A DNA stretch of 36,325 nucleotides. Origin: Planctomycetota bacterium. Its GTDB lineage: Bacteria > Planctomycetota > UBA1135 > GCA-002686595. The position numbers and the translations under genes were made by a program. Shown here one piece after another: positions 18,439-28,362 of this stretch; the stretch's first letter is position 1, and every line of letters starts with the position of its first letter. The stretch lies in NCBI GenBank assembly GCA_016220035.1, contig JACRIO010000299.1, positions 1 to 36,325 on the forward strand. Direction: 5' to 3'. The notes beneath the pieces are model-generated. The model searched no databases, had not been told where the DNA came from, and saw nothing but the letters and a program-made list of their open reading frames with translations.

Positions 18439-18783
18439 GTGCCCTGCCTGATCGGTTGCCTCGCGCTCTCCGCGCCGCGCGTCGTGTTGCTCGTCCTGTG
18501 GTTGTTCACGGACTACGTGGGCTGGGCCTACACGACGAAAGTGTGGCCGTTCCTCGGATGGATCTTCCTGCCGACGACGACGCTCGCCTACGCGTTCGCG
18601 ATGCACTACGGCGACCGCGAATGGACGCCGATCGGCATCGCCGCGATGGTCACGGCGGTGCTCGTCGACCTGGGCTTGCTCGGGACGAGCTCGCGTTCGC
18701 GCCGCCGGCGCGATGGGGGCGGCGGAGGCGGTTCCGGCAGTGCGCCGCGCGAGATCGTCGTCGAGGGCCGCCGCGTCGGCTGA
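18439..18783 (+). CDS. Small hypothetical membrane protein
   Basis: Hydrophobic segments PRVVLLVLWLFTDYVGWAY..FLGWIFLPTTTLAYAFAMHY, G-rich/basic tail; GTG start. Confidence 0.6.
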   Translation: MPCLIGCLALSAPRVVLLVLWLFTDYVGWAYTTKVWPFLGWIFLPTTTLAYAFAMHYGDREWTPIGIAAMVTAVLVDLGLLGTSSRSRRRRDGGGGGGSGSAPREIVVEGRRVG

Positions 18784-18863
18784 AGCGCGCCGAACCTGCG
18801 AACTCGTCGGTACGAAGACCGCGAGAGGCTCGCCCTAGAATCGCGAGCTCGGGAGCTCACGCC

Positions 18864-20183
18864 ATGGCGAAGAAAAAGGCCTACAAGCAGACCACACGCC
18901 TCGTCCACGGTCCGTCGCATTCGACGAAGTGGGACTTCACGCACCATGTGACGCCGCCCTTGTCCTCGTCGACGACGTACCGGCTCGACTCGGCACGCCG
19001 CGGCGCGCGCGGGTTCCAGGAGTTCGGCCACTACGTGAGCGACACCGGCGAGGCGCCCATCTACATCTACGACCGCCTCGACGAGCCGACGCGGTCGATC
19101 CTCGAGGGCGAGCTCGCCGAGGCGGAGGGCGGCGAGGCGTGCGTCACCTTCGCGTCGGGCATGGCCGCGATCTCGGCGGCGATGAGCTCGGTGCTCGTGC
19201 CCGGCGACGAAATCGTCGCGCATCCGATGGTCTACGGCTGCACGCACTCCCTGTTCGTGAATTGGTACGCGCGGCAGGGCATCGGGGTGACGCGCGTCGA
19301 CATGAACGACGTCGCGGCGGTGAGGAAGGCGATCACGGCGCGCACGCGGATCCTCTACTTCGAATCGCCCGTGAACCCGACGCTCGAGCTGATCGACATC
19401 GCGGCGCTGCGGAAACTCGCCAACGCCGTCAACGCGGGGCGGCCGGCGGAGCGGAAGCTCCTCGTCTACATCGACAACACGTTCGCGACGCCGTTCGGGC
19501 AGCGACCGCTCGAGTTCGGCGCGGACGTCGTGCTCCACAGCCTCACGAAGAACCTCGGCGGGTTCGGCACGGAGCTCGGCGGCGCGGTGATCTGTCCGCG
19601 CGCGATGCTCCCGAGGCTCCTGCTTTATCGCAAGGACTTCGGCGGCATCCTCGCGTCGAAATCGGCGTGGTCGATCCTCGTGTACGGGTTGCCGACGCTT
19701 GCAGTGCGCATCAAGCGCCAGCAGTACACCGCGGGCAAGGTGGCGACGTGGCTCGAGAAGCATCGCGCCGTGAAACGCGTCGTCTATCCCGGCCTCGAGA
19801 GCTTCCCGCAACGCGCGCTCGCACGGAAGCAGCTCGTCAACTTCGACGGCGACTTCACGCCGGGGAACATGCTCTACTTCGAGCTCGACGAGCGCCGCGT
19901 CGACGCGGAGCGCTTCGTCGATCAGATCGCGGCCGAAGCCTACTCGGTGACGCTCGCGGTGAGCCTCGGGCACACGAAGACGTTGATCGAGATGCCGTCG
20001 AGCATGACGCACAGTGCGTATTCGAGCGGCGAAGCGTGCGCCGCGAAGGGCGCGACTCCGGGCGGAATTCGCCTGTCGATCGGCCTCGAGAGCCCGACCG
20101 ACATCCTCCGCGACCTCGGCGCGGCGTTCGACGCGCTGATCGAGAAGCCTCGCGCACGGCGGACCGCTGCGTCGAGAAATTGA
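18864..20183 (+). CDS. Cys/Met metabolism PLP-dependent enzyme (cystathionine gamma-synthase/lyase family)
   Basis: [75 protein letters not shown]. Confidence 0.93.
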   Translation: MAKKKAYKQTTRLVHGPSHSTKWDFTHHVTPPLSSSTTYRLDSARRGARGFQEFGHYVSDTGEAPIYIYDRLDEPTRSILEGELAEAEGGEACVTFASGMAAISAAMSSVLVPGDEIVAHPMVYGCTHSLFVNWYARQGIGVTRVDMNDVAAVRKAITARTRILYFESPVNPTLELIDIAALRKLANAVNAGRPAERKLLVYIDNTFATPFGQRPLEFGADVVLHSLTKNLGGFGTELGGAVICPRAMLPRLLLYRKDFGGILASKSAWSILVYGLPTLAVRIKRQQYTAGKVATWLEKHRAVKRVVYPGLESFPQRALARKQLVNFDGDFTPGNMLYFELDERRVDAERFVDQIAAEAYSVTLAVSLGHTKTLIEMPSSMTHSAYSSGEACAAKGATPGGIRLSIGLESPTDILRDLGAAFDALIEKPRARRTAASRN

Positions 20184-20519
20184 CCAGTGCGCGCCCCTCG
20201 AAGTTCCCTCTAACCGGGCGGAGTGCACTGCGCGTGTGGGGGCCCCGAAGTGAAATCGCCGAGGGCAGCGCTCCGCCAGGTCGATTCGACGTGGCGCGCT
20301 GGCTTAGGAAACGCTTCGGCGGTCGCCGCACGACGAATTGCTTTCCGGATCGGGAAGGAATGCGAACCCGGACGCCTCCCGCGCCGTCCAAGGCGCGGCA
20401 AGTTCCACGGTTCCCGCGAACCTGGGGCATTTCAGTCCTTGACGATCTCCGGAGACTCGTTGGAGACTTGGGGGACTTTGCCCCCGTCATCGCGGGCAGA
20501 CCGATCCCTCCACATCCTC

Positions 20520-20542
20520 GGCGGCACTCAGGAGTGCCCGCC
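20520..20542 (+). promoter_or_regulatory. 5'-leader hairpin before secreted-protein gene
   Basis: GGC-GGCACT-[CAGG]-AGTGCC-(C)-GCC, ending 19 nt before ATG20562. Confidence 0.35.
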
Positions 20543-20561
20543 CCGCAATCCACAGCACAAC

Positions 20562-22088
20562 ATGAAGACATCCTTGTACGCCCTCTCCGCCGTCTGTTGC
20601 CTGGCGTTCGCCGCGAGCGCCCAGGTCAAGCTCCAGATCCCCGCCAAGAACCCCGTCGGCGGTCCGACACCGACCCCGCCCGGCACGAGCTTCCTCTTGG
20701 TCGGCGGTTCCGATGACTGCGCGAACGCCTCGGCGGCGGACGCGATCTCGGGCCTCGGGGCCTTCGCGGTCACGAACGTCGGCGCAACCAACGGTCTGCC
20801 CGACGCGACGGGCTGCGTGAACACGCAGCTCGACGTGTGGTTCTTCTGGACCGCGACCGCGACCGGTTCGGTGGACGTCGCCCTCTGCGGAGGCGCGACG
20901 GCGGACACGGTCCTCACCGTGTGGCCGGACAACGCCGCTGGCGCGTGCCCGACGGGCACGACCGCGATCGTATGCAACGACGACTCGTGCGGTCTTCAGT
21001 CGAAGGTGACCTTCGCCGCGACTTCCGGCACGAGCTACTTCTTCCAGCTCGGCGCCTTCGGCGCGGCGACGACCTACACGGGAACGTTCACGGTCGCGAA
21101 CACGCCGCCCCCGCCGGTACCGCCCGTGAACGACGACTGCGCGGCGCCGATCGCGCTCGCGGGTTCGGTCGTCCAGCCGTTCGACAACTCGCTCGCCACG
21201 ACGGGGACGCAGGGTCAGGCGGAGGCTCTCTGCTTCTTCTTCAACCAGACGGCCATCTACAAGGACGTGTGGTTCACCTGGGTGCCCACGGTGAGTGGCA
21301 CGGTCACCGTCTCGACCTGCGGTCTGGTGACGAGCACTTCCGCGGACACGAAGATCGCGATCTACGACGGCGCGGGCTGCCCGACGGCCGCCGCGATCGC
21401 CTGCAACGACGACGCCGGCACAGGCATTGGTACGACGGCTTGCGCCGCTCAGGGCCTCGCCTCGACGCAGACCTTCACCGCCGTCTGCGGCCAGACCTAC
21501 ACGATCCAGCTCGGTCAATTCTCCGGCGCGGCCGCGACCAACCTGTTCGGCTCGATGTCGATCACGGAAGACCCGCTCGGCGTGCCGTGCACCCCGCAGC
21601 CGACCGCGTTCTGCGCCGGTGACAACATCGATGCGAACGTGACCACGGACTGCCCGTGCCTCAACTTCGGCGCTCTCGGCCGCGGTTGCGCGAGCTCGTT
21701 CAACGCGAGCGGCGCCGGCATGGCGGCGACGGGCAGCCCCGCGCTCGACAACGTGAGCCTGAACGTCGACGGCGTGAACGCGACGGGCAACGTGATCTAC
21801 ATGCGCGGCGACGTGAACAACGTCGTCGGCCTCGTGTTCGGCGACGGCGTGCGTTGCGTCGACGGCGTCCTTCGCCGCCGCACGAAGCCCATCTACGCGC
21901 CGGGACTGGCGAGCTTCCCGTCCCCGACCGACACGGTGACGCTGTCGAACGGCTGGGGCGTCGGTAACGACACGCCGCCGGGCTCGGGCATCACGGCGTA
22001 CTACATGGCCTACTACCGCAACGCAGCCGCGGCGTTCTGCCCGCCCGAGACGTTCAACGGCACGAACGGGATGTCCATCGTCTGGTGA
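20562..22088 (+). CDS. Secreted Cys-rich protein with two homologous DDC...ND(D) domains
   Basis: Signal MKTSLYALSAVCCLAFAASAQ; repeated GSDDCANA...VWFFWTATATGSVDVALCGG..VCNDDSCG and VNDDCAAPI...VWFTWVPTVSGTVTVSTCG..ACNDDAG. Confidence 0.8.
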   Translation: MKTSLYALSAVCCLAFAASAQVKLQIPAKNPVGGPTPTPPGTSFLLVGGSDDCANASAADAISGLGAFAVTNVGATNGLPDATGCVNTQLDVWFFWTATATGSVDVALCGGATADTVLTVWPDNAAGACPTGTTAIVCNDDSCGLQSKVTFAATSGTSYFFQLGAFGAATTYTGTFTVANTPPPPVPPVNDDCAAPIALAGSVVQPFDNSLATTGTQGQAEALCFFFNQTAIYKDVWFTWVPTVSGTVTVSTCGLVTSTSADTKIAIYDGAGCPTAAAIACNDDAGTGIGTTACAAQGLASTQTFTAVCGQTYTIQLGQFSGAAATNLFGSMSITEDPLGVPCTPQPTAFCAGDNIDANVTTDCPCLNFGALGRGCASSFNASGAGMAATGSPALDNVSLNVDGVNATGNVIYMRGDVNNVVGLVFGDGVRCVDGVLRRRTKPIYAPGLASFPSPTDTVTLSNGWGVGNDTPPGSGITAYYMAYYRNAAAAFCPPETFNGTNGMSIVW

Positions 22089-22131
22089 TCTAGCGACGCT
22101 GCTCCGGGTGAACCGGAGCACGGCGTTCACG

Positions 22132-22173
22132 ACGCGGGGTCGGTTCCTCAGGGATCGGCCCCGCGTTCTTTTT
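22132..22173 (+). terminator. Rho-independent terminator
   Basis: ACGCGGGG...CCCCGCGT stem followed by TTCTTTTT. Confidence 0.75.
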
Positions 22174-22457
22174 CGGGCACGTCTCGACGAAAGGCCGATG
22201 CGTCGATCGCGCGCGGCGTGGGAGCTCCTCGGACCCCTCGTCGGCGACCGTGGTGGCGCCGTCGCGCAAAGGAGGCTCGGGTCCGTGTGCGGCGAGCGCC
22301 GGAAGGCCCCGGCTCTATCAGGAGTTCCTTGGGTGGAATGCTGGAGGAGCACTCGTTCCATCGAACGCACGAAGTCTCGGTGCGTGCTCCTGTCGAAGCG
22401 CGTTCGTTGTCGATCGTTGCCTGCACCGAACGCGCCACTTCCCCGGCGAAACGCCCC

Positions 22458-23666
22458 ATGCAAGAAACTTGGATCGGTCGCCAGCCCATCTTCGATCGGG
22501 CCCTCACCACGCATGCGTACGAGTTGCTGTTCCGCAGCCCGTACGTCGCGCGGCCGACCGACATCGCCGGCGAGATCGCGACGGCGCAGGTGATCGTGAG
22601 CGCGCTCGCGGACATCGGGCTCGATCGCGTCGTCGGTTCGCTGCCCGCCTTCGTCAACGTCACGCGCGATTTCGTCGTCGGCGGGCAACCGCTGCCGCTC
22701 CCGCCCGAGCGGGTGGTCCTGGAGTTCCTGGAGACCATCGAGGGCGACCGCGACGTGCTCGTCGGTGTCGAGCGCCTGCGCGACGAGGGCTTTCGCATCG
22801 CGCTCGACGACGTGCGCGACCTCCGCCCCGCGCTCATCCCGCTCATGCGGCGCGCGGACATCATCAAGGTCGACTGCCTCGGATTGACGCCCGAAGAGAT
22901 CGCCGAGATCGTCCGCAAGTTGCGCCCGTTCCCCGGCCGGCTGCTCGCGGAAAAAGTCGAGACCGCGGCCGAGGTGCAGCTCTGCATGGAGCTCGGGTTC
23001 GAGTTGTTCCAGGGGTACTTCCTGGAACGACCGAGCGTGATCAAGTCACAGACGCTGAGTCCGTCGCGGACGCAGCTCTTGCGCCTCATCGCCGAATTGC
23101 AGGAACCGGAAGTCACGTTCGAGCAAGTCGAAGAGATCGTCCGCCTCGACCTCGCCCTCTCCTTGAAGCTCGTGTCGTGCGCGAATTCGGCCACCTACGG
23201 CGTCGAACGTCGCATCGAGAACGTCCGTGATGCGGTGATCCTCCTTGGGCTGCTCCAGACGCGCAACCTCGTCACGCTCATCCTGCTCTCGCGCATCGAC
23301 GGCAAGCCGCCGGAGCTCCTCCAGCAGGCGATGACGCGCGCGCGCATGTGCGAGAACCTCGCCACTCGCCGATCCAAGCCCGACCCGCGCGCAGCCTTCA
23401 TGGTCGGCATGTTCTCGTTGCTCGACGCGCTCCTCGATCAACCCATGCAGACGATCCTCGAAGGTTTGCCCTTGAGCGCGCCGACGAAGGATGCGCTGTC
23501 CGAACGACGCGGCGAATTGGGCGGATTGTTGGAGGCGGTCGTGAGTTGCGAGCGCGGCGAATGGGACGTGGTCGAGCAACACCTCGGCACGGAGGAGCCG
23601 CTGCGCGCCTGTTTCGTCGACGCCATCGAGTGGGCATCGGAGATCCGGCGCAACCTCTCGGCCTGA
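22458..23666 (+). CDS. EAL-HDOD (YuxH-like) signalling protein, copy 1
   Basis: ETWIGRQPIFDRALTTHAYELLFR; VLEFLET, RIALDDV, ADIIKVDCLG, LLAEKVET, GFELFQGYFLERP; HDOD LALSLKLVSCANSATYG..IENVRDAVILLGL. Confidence 0.92.
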   Translation: MQETWIGRQPIFDRALTTHAYELLFRSPYVARPTDIAGEIATAQVIVSALADIGLDRVVGSLPAFVNVTRDFVVGGQPLPLPPERVVLEFLETIEGDRDVLVGVERLRDEGFRIALDDVRDLRPALIPLMRRADIIKVDCLGLTPEEIAEIVRKLRPFPGRLLAEKVETAAEVQLCMELGFELFQGYFLERPSVIKSQTLSPSRTQLLRLIAELQEPEVTFEQVEEIVRLDLALSLKLVSCANSATYGVERRIENVRDAVILLGLLQTRNLVTLILLSRIDGKPPELLQQAMTRARMCENLATRRSKPDPRAAFMVGMFSLLDALLDQPMQTILEGLPLSAPTKDALSERRGELGGLLEAVVSCERGEWDVVEQHLGTEEPLRACFVDAIEWASEIRRNLSA

Positions 23667-23799
23667 TCTCCACGAGCGAGGTCCGCTGCCGCGCGAAGCG
23701 GAAGCGAAAAGCACGATGACGAGTGCTTTGCTGCGTGCTCCGCCCCTGCGGAAGACGAGAGAGCCGCTGGGCATTCCTGAGGCCCGGCCGTGCTAGGTC

Positions 23800-23831
23800 G
23801 TGCGGGTCCGGCCTCCCTGCCGGATCCGCAC
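23800..23831. terminator. Intergenic hairpin, convergent terminator region
   Basis: GTGCGGGTCCGG / CCGGATCCGCAC (12 bp with one G-U). Confidence 0.5.
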
Positions 23832-23851
23832 GCATTGTCCGCGCGAATAGA

Positions 23852-23880
23852 AGGAGCCCGGCCGTTTCAGCCAGGCTCCT
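23852..23880. terminator. Second intergenic hairpin, probable terminator for the minus-strand gene
   Basis: AGGAGCC-c-GGC...GCC-a-GGCTCCT. Confidence 0.5.
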
Positions 23881-23934
23881 CTTGGGCCCGTTCGCGACAC
23901 GACACTCCCTGCGTGTCCTCGCCCGGGTGCGCGA

Positions 23935-26900
23935 TCAGATGGCGGCAAGATACTCGATCAAGTCGCGCATCTCAGCGGGGGAGAGGAACTTCTCGAAGCC
24001 CTCGGGCATGGCCGAGCGCCCTGGACGCTGCTCCTCGACGTCGATCTTCGGGAGCTCGAGCGTGCGCGCATCGGCGTCGATGATGCGGAATACGTTGTCG
24101 TCCTCGAGCAGGACGCGACCCTCGACGATGCGCTCGTCCTTCATCGCGAAGACCGTGTTGCGATAGCCCGCCGCGACGTGCCGGTTCGGCAGCACGATCG
24201 ACTCCAACATCTGCAATCGCGCGAGGCGCTTTCCGAGCCCGCGCAGGTCCGGCCCGACCGTGCCGCCCTCGTCCCATTCCGTCTTGTGGCAGCGCAGGCA
24301 GGCGGTCGCGTTCTTCTCGCGGAAAACCTGCTTGCCGCGTTCGCGATCGCCGCCGAACAGACCATCGACGAAGGGCGCGAGCATGGGATCGGCCGCACGC
24401 GGCGCAGCTGTCCGCGCGAGGAGCTCGTCGAGCAACGGCTCCCTGCGCGCGTGCGCTGCGGCGCACAGATCGAAGGCGAGCTCGACGGGGAACAGCCCGT
24501 TCGCGAGCTTCTCGAGCTCCTTGGCGAGCGCCGCACCCGCGCCAACGGCCGACGAGGCGCCGAGGATCCGGCACGCAACGCGCCGCTCACCGAGCTCCCC
24601 GTCCACCAGCACGCGCACGGCGAGCGGAAGCGCGTCCTCGGGCGCGATCTTCGTCAACGCCTCCAGGCCGGTCGCGCGCAATTCGCCGTCCGTGTCCGCG
24701 AGCGCGATTTGCACCGCCTCCCGCAGTCTCGGCGCGCCGACCGCGGCGAGCGCGCGCAACGCGGAGCAGCGGACGGAGGATGGCCACCCCGGACCAACGA
24801 GCGGTTCGATCGCGGGCGCGGCCGACGCGACGGCGTGCGCCTCGACGACCTTCAACCACGCCGCGAGCACACGCTCCGGCGCGTCGACGATCCCGCCTTC
24901 GATCATGCGCGCGACGACCGGCTCGAGATCGATCGCACGCCGCTGGACGAGCGCCGCGTCGTCGAACGGACGCCATGCGCACGAGACGGCGTCGCGGGAG
25001 GGCGGATTCCTCCACTCGACGAGGCGCTGGAGCGCTTCACGGCGCGTGCGCTCGTCCGCATCGGCGCGCAGCGCGTGTGCGGCGAGCAGATGCGGCCGCG
25101 CACCTTCCCGCACGCAGGCGTTGATGGCGCGGCGTGCAAGGTCGTAGGTCGCGAGTTTGGGGAGCGCGAGCAGGCTCGCCAGGTCCGCGCGCGCCGGCGC
25201 GAGGTCGAGATCGTCGATCGCGCGCGCCGCCTCCGTCTGCACGAGCGCGTCCGCGTCCGCGAGGAAGCGCGCGACGAGCAACGAAGCGTGTCGCCGCAAC
25301 GCGACGACCGCGGCCAGGCGCACATGGGCATCGGGGTCGTCGGCGAGCTTCACGAGCGCCTCGGACCGCTGCGTCCCCGCGAGACCGAAGATCGCGGCGT
25401 GACGGAGCACGGGGTCCTCGTCCTTCGTCTCGCGCACGAGCTGCAACAACGCCTGGAGCGCGCTCGGGTTCCCGATCCGGCCGAGCGCGATCGCGGCGAA
25501 CATGCGCACGCGCGGCGACGCGTCCGTCAGCCGGCCGAGGAGCGGCGGGAACGCGCGCTTGTCGCGCAAGTCGCCGAGCGCGTGCGCGGCCTGGGCGCGC
25601 ACTTCGGGCTCCTTGTCGACGAGCAGCGGGAGCAGGACCTCGGCCGTGGCCATCGCGTGCTTGCGCGCTTGGATCGCGAGACCCGCGATGCCGTGCACGC
25701 GCGCCCGTGCGTCGGGCCCGCGACGCGCGAGCTCCTCGAGCACGCTCCGGCCCTGCTCCTTGCGCGCGGCGAGCTCGAACTGCGCCGCCAGGCGCACGCG
25801 ACGATCGGCGAACGAGCAGAGCACGCCGAGCTCGGCCTCGGTCTTCGAGCCGACGCCGGTGCGAAGGAGCTCGCGCGTCTCGCGCGCTGCCGCGGCGTCG
25901 CGCGCGGAAGGCTCGTACACGCGATAGAGCCGGCCCGTCCCCGGCTGCGACCATCCCTGCGTCCAGTCAGTGACATACAACGAGCCATCGGGACCGAAGT
26001 CGCAGTCCGTGGCGAGCACCCTCCAGATCGCGTGCTCCGATCCCTTCAGCGCGAAGGTCGCGTTCTTCGGCTCGAGCTCGATCGCGTGCACGCCGCTCGT
26101 CGCCGCGTCTCCGCGGAAATCACAAAGGAAGAGGCGCCCGCGCCAGCGCTCGGGACAACCCGTTCCCGGATCGATCGTGAGCCCCGACGGACCGTCGGCG
26201 AAGTTTTCGATCGGCGGGACGATGTACGCGGCCTGCCCCGCGTGGTGCGGGTGCCAGAGCTTCTCCTCGTTCCACGGCCCGCGCAGCGCGGGCTCGGTGA
26301 TCCATTGGTAGCTCTGCCGCCAGCCGGAGTCGCCCCCCTCGACGACGTGCACGAGGCGTGCCTTGTCGCCGCCGTCGGAGTTGTTGTCGCCGGTGAAGAG
26401 GTTGCCGAAGTCGTCGAACGCGAGCTCTTGTGGATTGCGCAAGCCCGTCGCGAAGACCTCGAGGCGCGATCCGTCGAGCTCGCAGCGCAGGACGGCGCCG
26501 CACTGCGGATGGTGGAGCTCGGCGTCGTTCGTCTTCACGTCGAAGCCGCGGTCGCCGATGGAGAAGTACAGGCGCTCGTCGGGCCCGATCACGAGCCCGT
26601 GCATGTCGTGGCCGAGCAGCGCGACGTGCACGCCGAAGCCGGTCGCGAGCTCCGTCGTCTCGTCCGCAACGTCGTCGTGGTTCGTGTCGCGAAGGCGCCA
26701 GAAGCTCGGGATCGACGTGACGAAGACGTCGCCGTGGTGTTCGAGCACGCCCGCCGCGATGCCGGCCGCCGCGCCCGCGAACGCCGTGCTGAACGCCGTC
26801 GAACGATCGACGACGCCGTCTCCGTCCGTGTCGCGCAAGAGCGAAACGCGGTCGTAGGCGAGCTCCATCTCGGAAAAGCGCTCACCGAGTTGCTTCCGGA

Positions 26901-27243
26901 AATACGCGACGCGGTCCGCGACGGTCCTCGCCGCGAGATCGTCGTCGAGCCAGTCCATGTGGTCGCGCAGGTCCGTGACGCCCTGGTGGTGGCGAAACGT
27001 CTCGGCGACGTAGAACGAACCGTCGTGCGCAGGCCAAAACGCGACGGGGTTCGCGAAGAGGGGCTCCGCGGCGACGAGCTCGACGCGGAAACCGTCCGGC
27101 GCCTGGAAACGCGCGATCGCCGTCCGCGCTTCGTCCGACGCGGGAACGATACGCGGCGTGAACGCGGCCGTCTGGTCGTGGGCGAGATCGGCGGGCTTGC
27201 CGTGCTGGAGCGCGGCCAGGACGAAGTTCACCAGGAGCGGCAT
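23935..27243 (-). CDS. PVC-type membrane-bound dehydrogenase: beta-propeller + HEAT repeats + cytochrome c
   Basis: DGFRVELVAAEPLFANPVAF..DGSFYVAETFRHHQG, many HEAT repeats (VRAQAAHALGDLRDKRAFPPLLGRL), C-terminal ATACLRCHKTEW heme motif. Confidence 0.92.
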   Translation of the reverse strand: MPLLVNFVLAALQHGKPADLAHDQTAAFTPRIVPASDEARTAIARFQAPDGFRVELVAAEPLFANPVAFWPAHDGSFYVAETFRHHQGVTDLRDHMDWLDDDLAARTVADRVAYFRKQLGERFSEMELAYDRVSLLRDTDGDGVVDRSTAFSTAFAGAAAGIAAGVLEHHGDVFVTSIPSFWRLRDTNHDDVADETTELATGFGVHVALLGHDMHGLVIGPDERLYFSIGDRGFDVKTNDAELHHPQCGAVLRCELDGSRLEVFATGLRNPQELAFDDFGNLFTGDNNSDGGDKARLVHVVEGGDSGWRQSYQWITEPALRGPWNEEKLWHPHHAGQAAYIVPPIENFADGPSGLTIDPGTGCPERWRGRLFLCDFRGDAATSGVHAIELEPKNATFALKGSEHAIWRVLATDCDFGPDGSLYVTDWTQGWSQPGTGRLYRVYEPSARDAAAARETRELLRTGVGSKTEAELGVLCSFADRRVRLAAQFELAARKEQGRSVLEELARRGPDARARVHGIAGLAIQARKHAMATAEVLLPLLVDKEPEVRAQAAHALGDLRDKRAFPPLLGRLTDASPRVRMFAAIALGRIGNPSALQALLQLVRETKDEDPVLRHAAIFGLAGTQRSEALVKLADDPDAHVRLAAVVALRRHASLLVARFLADADALVQTEAARAIDDLDLAPARADLASLLALPKLATYDLARRAINACVREGARPHLLAAHALRADADERTRREALQRLVEWRNPPSRDAVSCAWRPFDDAALVQRRAIDLEPVVARMIEGGIVDAPERVLAAWLKVVEAHAVASAAPAIEPLVGPGWPSSVRCSALRALAAVGAPRLREAVQIALADTDGELRATGLEALTKIAPEDALPLAVRVLVDGELGERRVACRILGASSAVGAGAALAKELEKLANGLFPVELAFDLCAAAHARREPLLDELLARTAAPRAADPMLAPFVDGLFGGDRERGKQVFREKNATACLRCHKTEWDEGGTVGPDLRGLGKRLARLQMLESIVLPNRHVAAGYRNTVFAMKDERIVEGRVLLEDDNVFRIIDADARTLELPKIDVEEQRPGRSAMPEGFEKFLSPAEMRDLIEYLAAI

Positions 27244-27258
27244 GGCACGTCGTCGCGG

Positions 27259-28224
27259 TCAGGCCAGCTCGACGCGCAAGCGCTCGAGCAGGAGCTTCGT
27301 CGCGCGGATGCCGTCCTTCTCCGACAACCGCGAACCTTCGTACTCGATGCCGACGTGAGCGTGATAACCCGCGGCGAGGACGAGCTTCATCATGCGGCGG
27401 TAGTCGATCGTCGTCTCGTTGCCGTCGGAGTCGAAGTCGTAGGTCTTGGCGCTGACGGCGCGCGCGAAGGGCATGAGCTCCTCGACGCCCTTGTAGCGGT
27501 CGTACTGCTGGCCTTCGCCGAGCTTGAAGTTGCCGAAGTCGGGCAGCGTGCCGACGCGCGGGTGCTTCGCGGCGCGCATTACGGACGCGAGCCAGGCGCC
27601 GTTCGAGGTGATGCCTCCGTGGTTCTCGATGATCACGTAGAGGCCGAGCGTCTCGCCCTTCTCGCCGAGCGCGTGCATCGACTCCGCGACGCGATCGCGG
27701 TGCTCCTCGGGCGTGCCGTCGCCCTCGGCGTTGACGCGGATCGCGATGCAGCCGAGCGCGTGCGCGATCGCGAGCCAGCGCGCGTGGTTCGCGATCGCGT
27801 GGTCGCGCTCCTCCTTCGTCGCGGCGCCGAGTCGTCCCTCGCCGTCGACCATGATGAGGCGACTCTCGACGCCGAGGTCCTTGCAGCGCTTCGCGAGCTC
27901 GGCGAAGTGCGCGTCGTCGCCCTTCTTCTCCTTGTAGAAGGTGCTGACGTACTCGACCGCGTCGATGCCGTGATCGCGCTTCGCGACGAGCGGGAAGTCG
28001 AGCGGGTCGAGCTGCTTCTTGAAGAGCGCGTCGTGCAGCGACCACTGCGCGAGCGAGATCGGGAAGAGCAGCTTCTTCTTCGTCTCCTGCGACCGCATCG
28101 CGCCCGGTTCCGGCCCGGGATCGCGCCCGACGCCGTAGTAGGTCGTGCGCTTGCAGCCGCTGAGCGCGAGCGCGCCGAGGCCGAGGGACTGGAGCAGGAA
28201 CTCGCGACGGTCGGGGGTGGTCAT
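27259..28224 (-). CDS. Sugar-phosphate isomerase/epimerase-like TIM-barrel protein, Tat-type/lipoprotein signal
   Basis: MTTPDRREFLLQSLGLGALALSGC; WSLHDALFKKQLDPLDFPLVAKRDHGIDAVEYV; YVIIENHGGITSN; TLPDFGNF; HVGIEYEG. Confidence 0.88.
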   Translation of the reverse strand: MTTPDRREFLLQSLGLGALALSGCKRTTYYGVGRDPGPEPGAMRSQETKKKLLFPISLAQWSLHDALFKKQLDPLDFPLVAKRDHGIDAVEYVSTFYKEKKGDDAHFAELAKRCKDLGVESRLIMVDGEGRLGAATKEERDHAIANHARWLAIAHALGCIAIRVNAEGDGTPEEHRDRVAESMHALGEKGETLGLYVIIENHGGITSNGAWLASVMRAAKHPRVGTLPDFGNFKLGEGQQYDRYKGVEELMPFARAVSAKTYDFDSDGNETTIDYRRMMKLVLAAGYHAHVGIEYEGSRLSEKDGIRATKLLLERLRVELA

Positions 28225-28362
28225 GGCGAGCGCGAGCGTAGCTTCAGCGGAACTGGGCGGGAAGCTGCGCGTGGACCAGACACCGCTCGCAAGCCCCAGT
28301 TCCTCACTCACCGTGTGGATGCGAGCCGCGCGACGTGCTCTCATCGCTATCGGGAGAGTCGC

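Noticed and set aside
18845-18858. GAGCTCGGGAGCTC shared with 4459-4472
   Set aside because: Short palindromic SacI-like sequence expected by chance in GC-rich, GAGCTC-rich DNA; no wider repeat.
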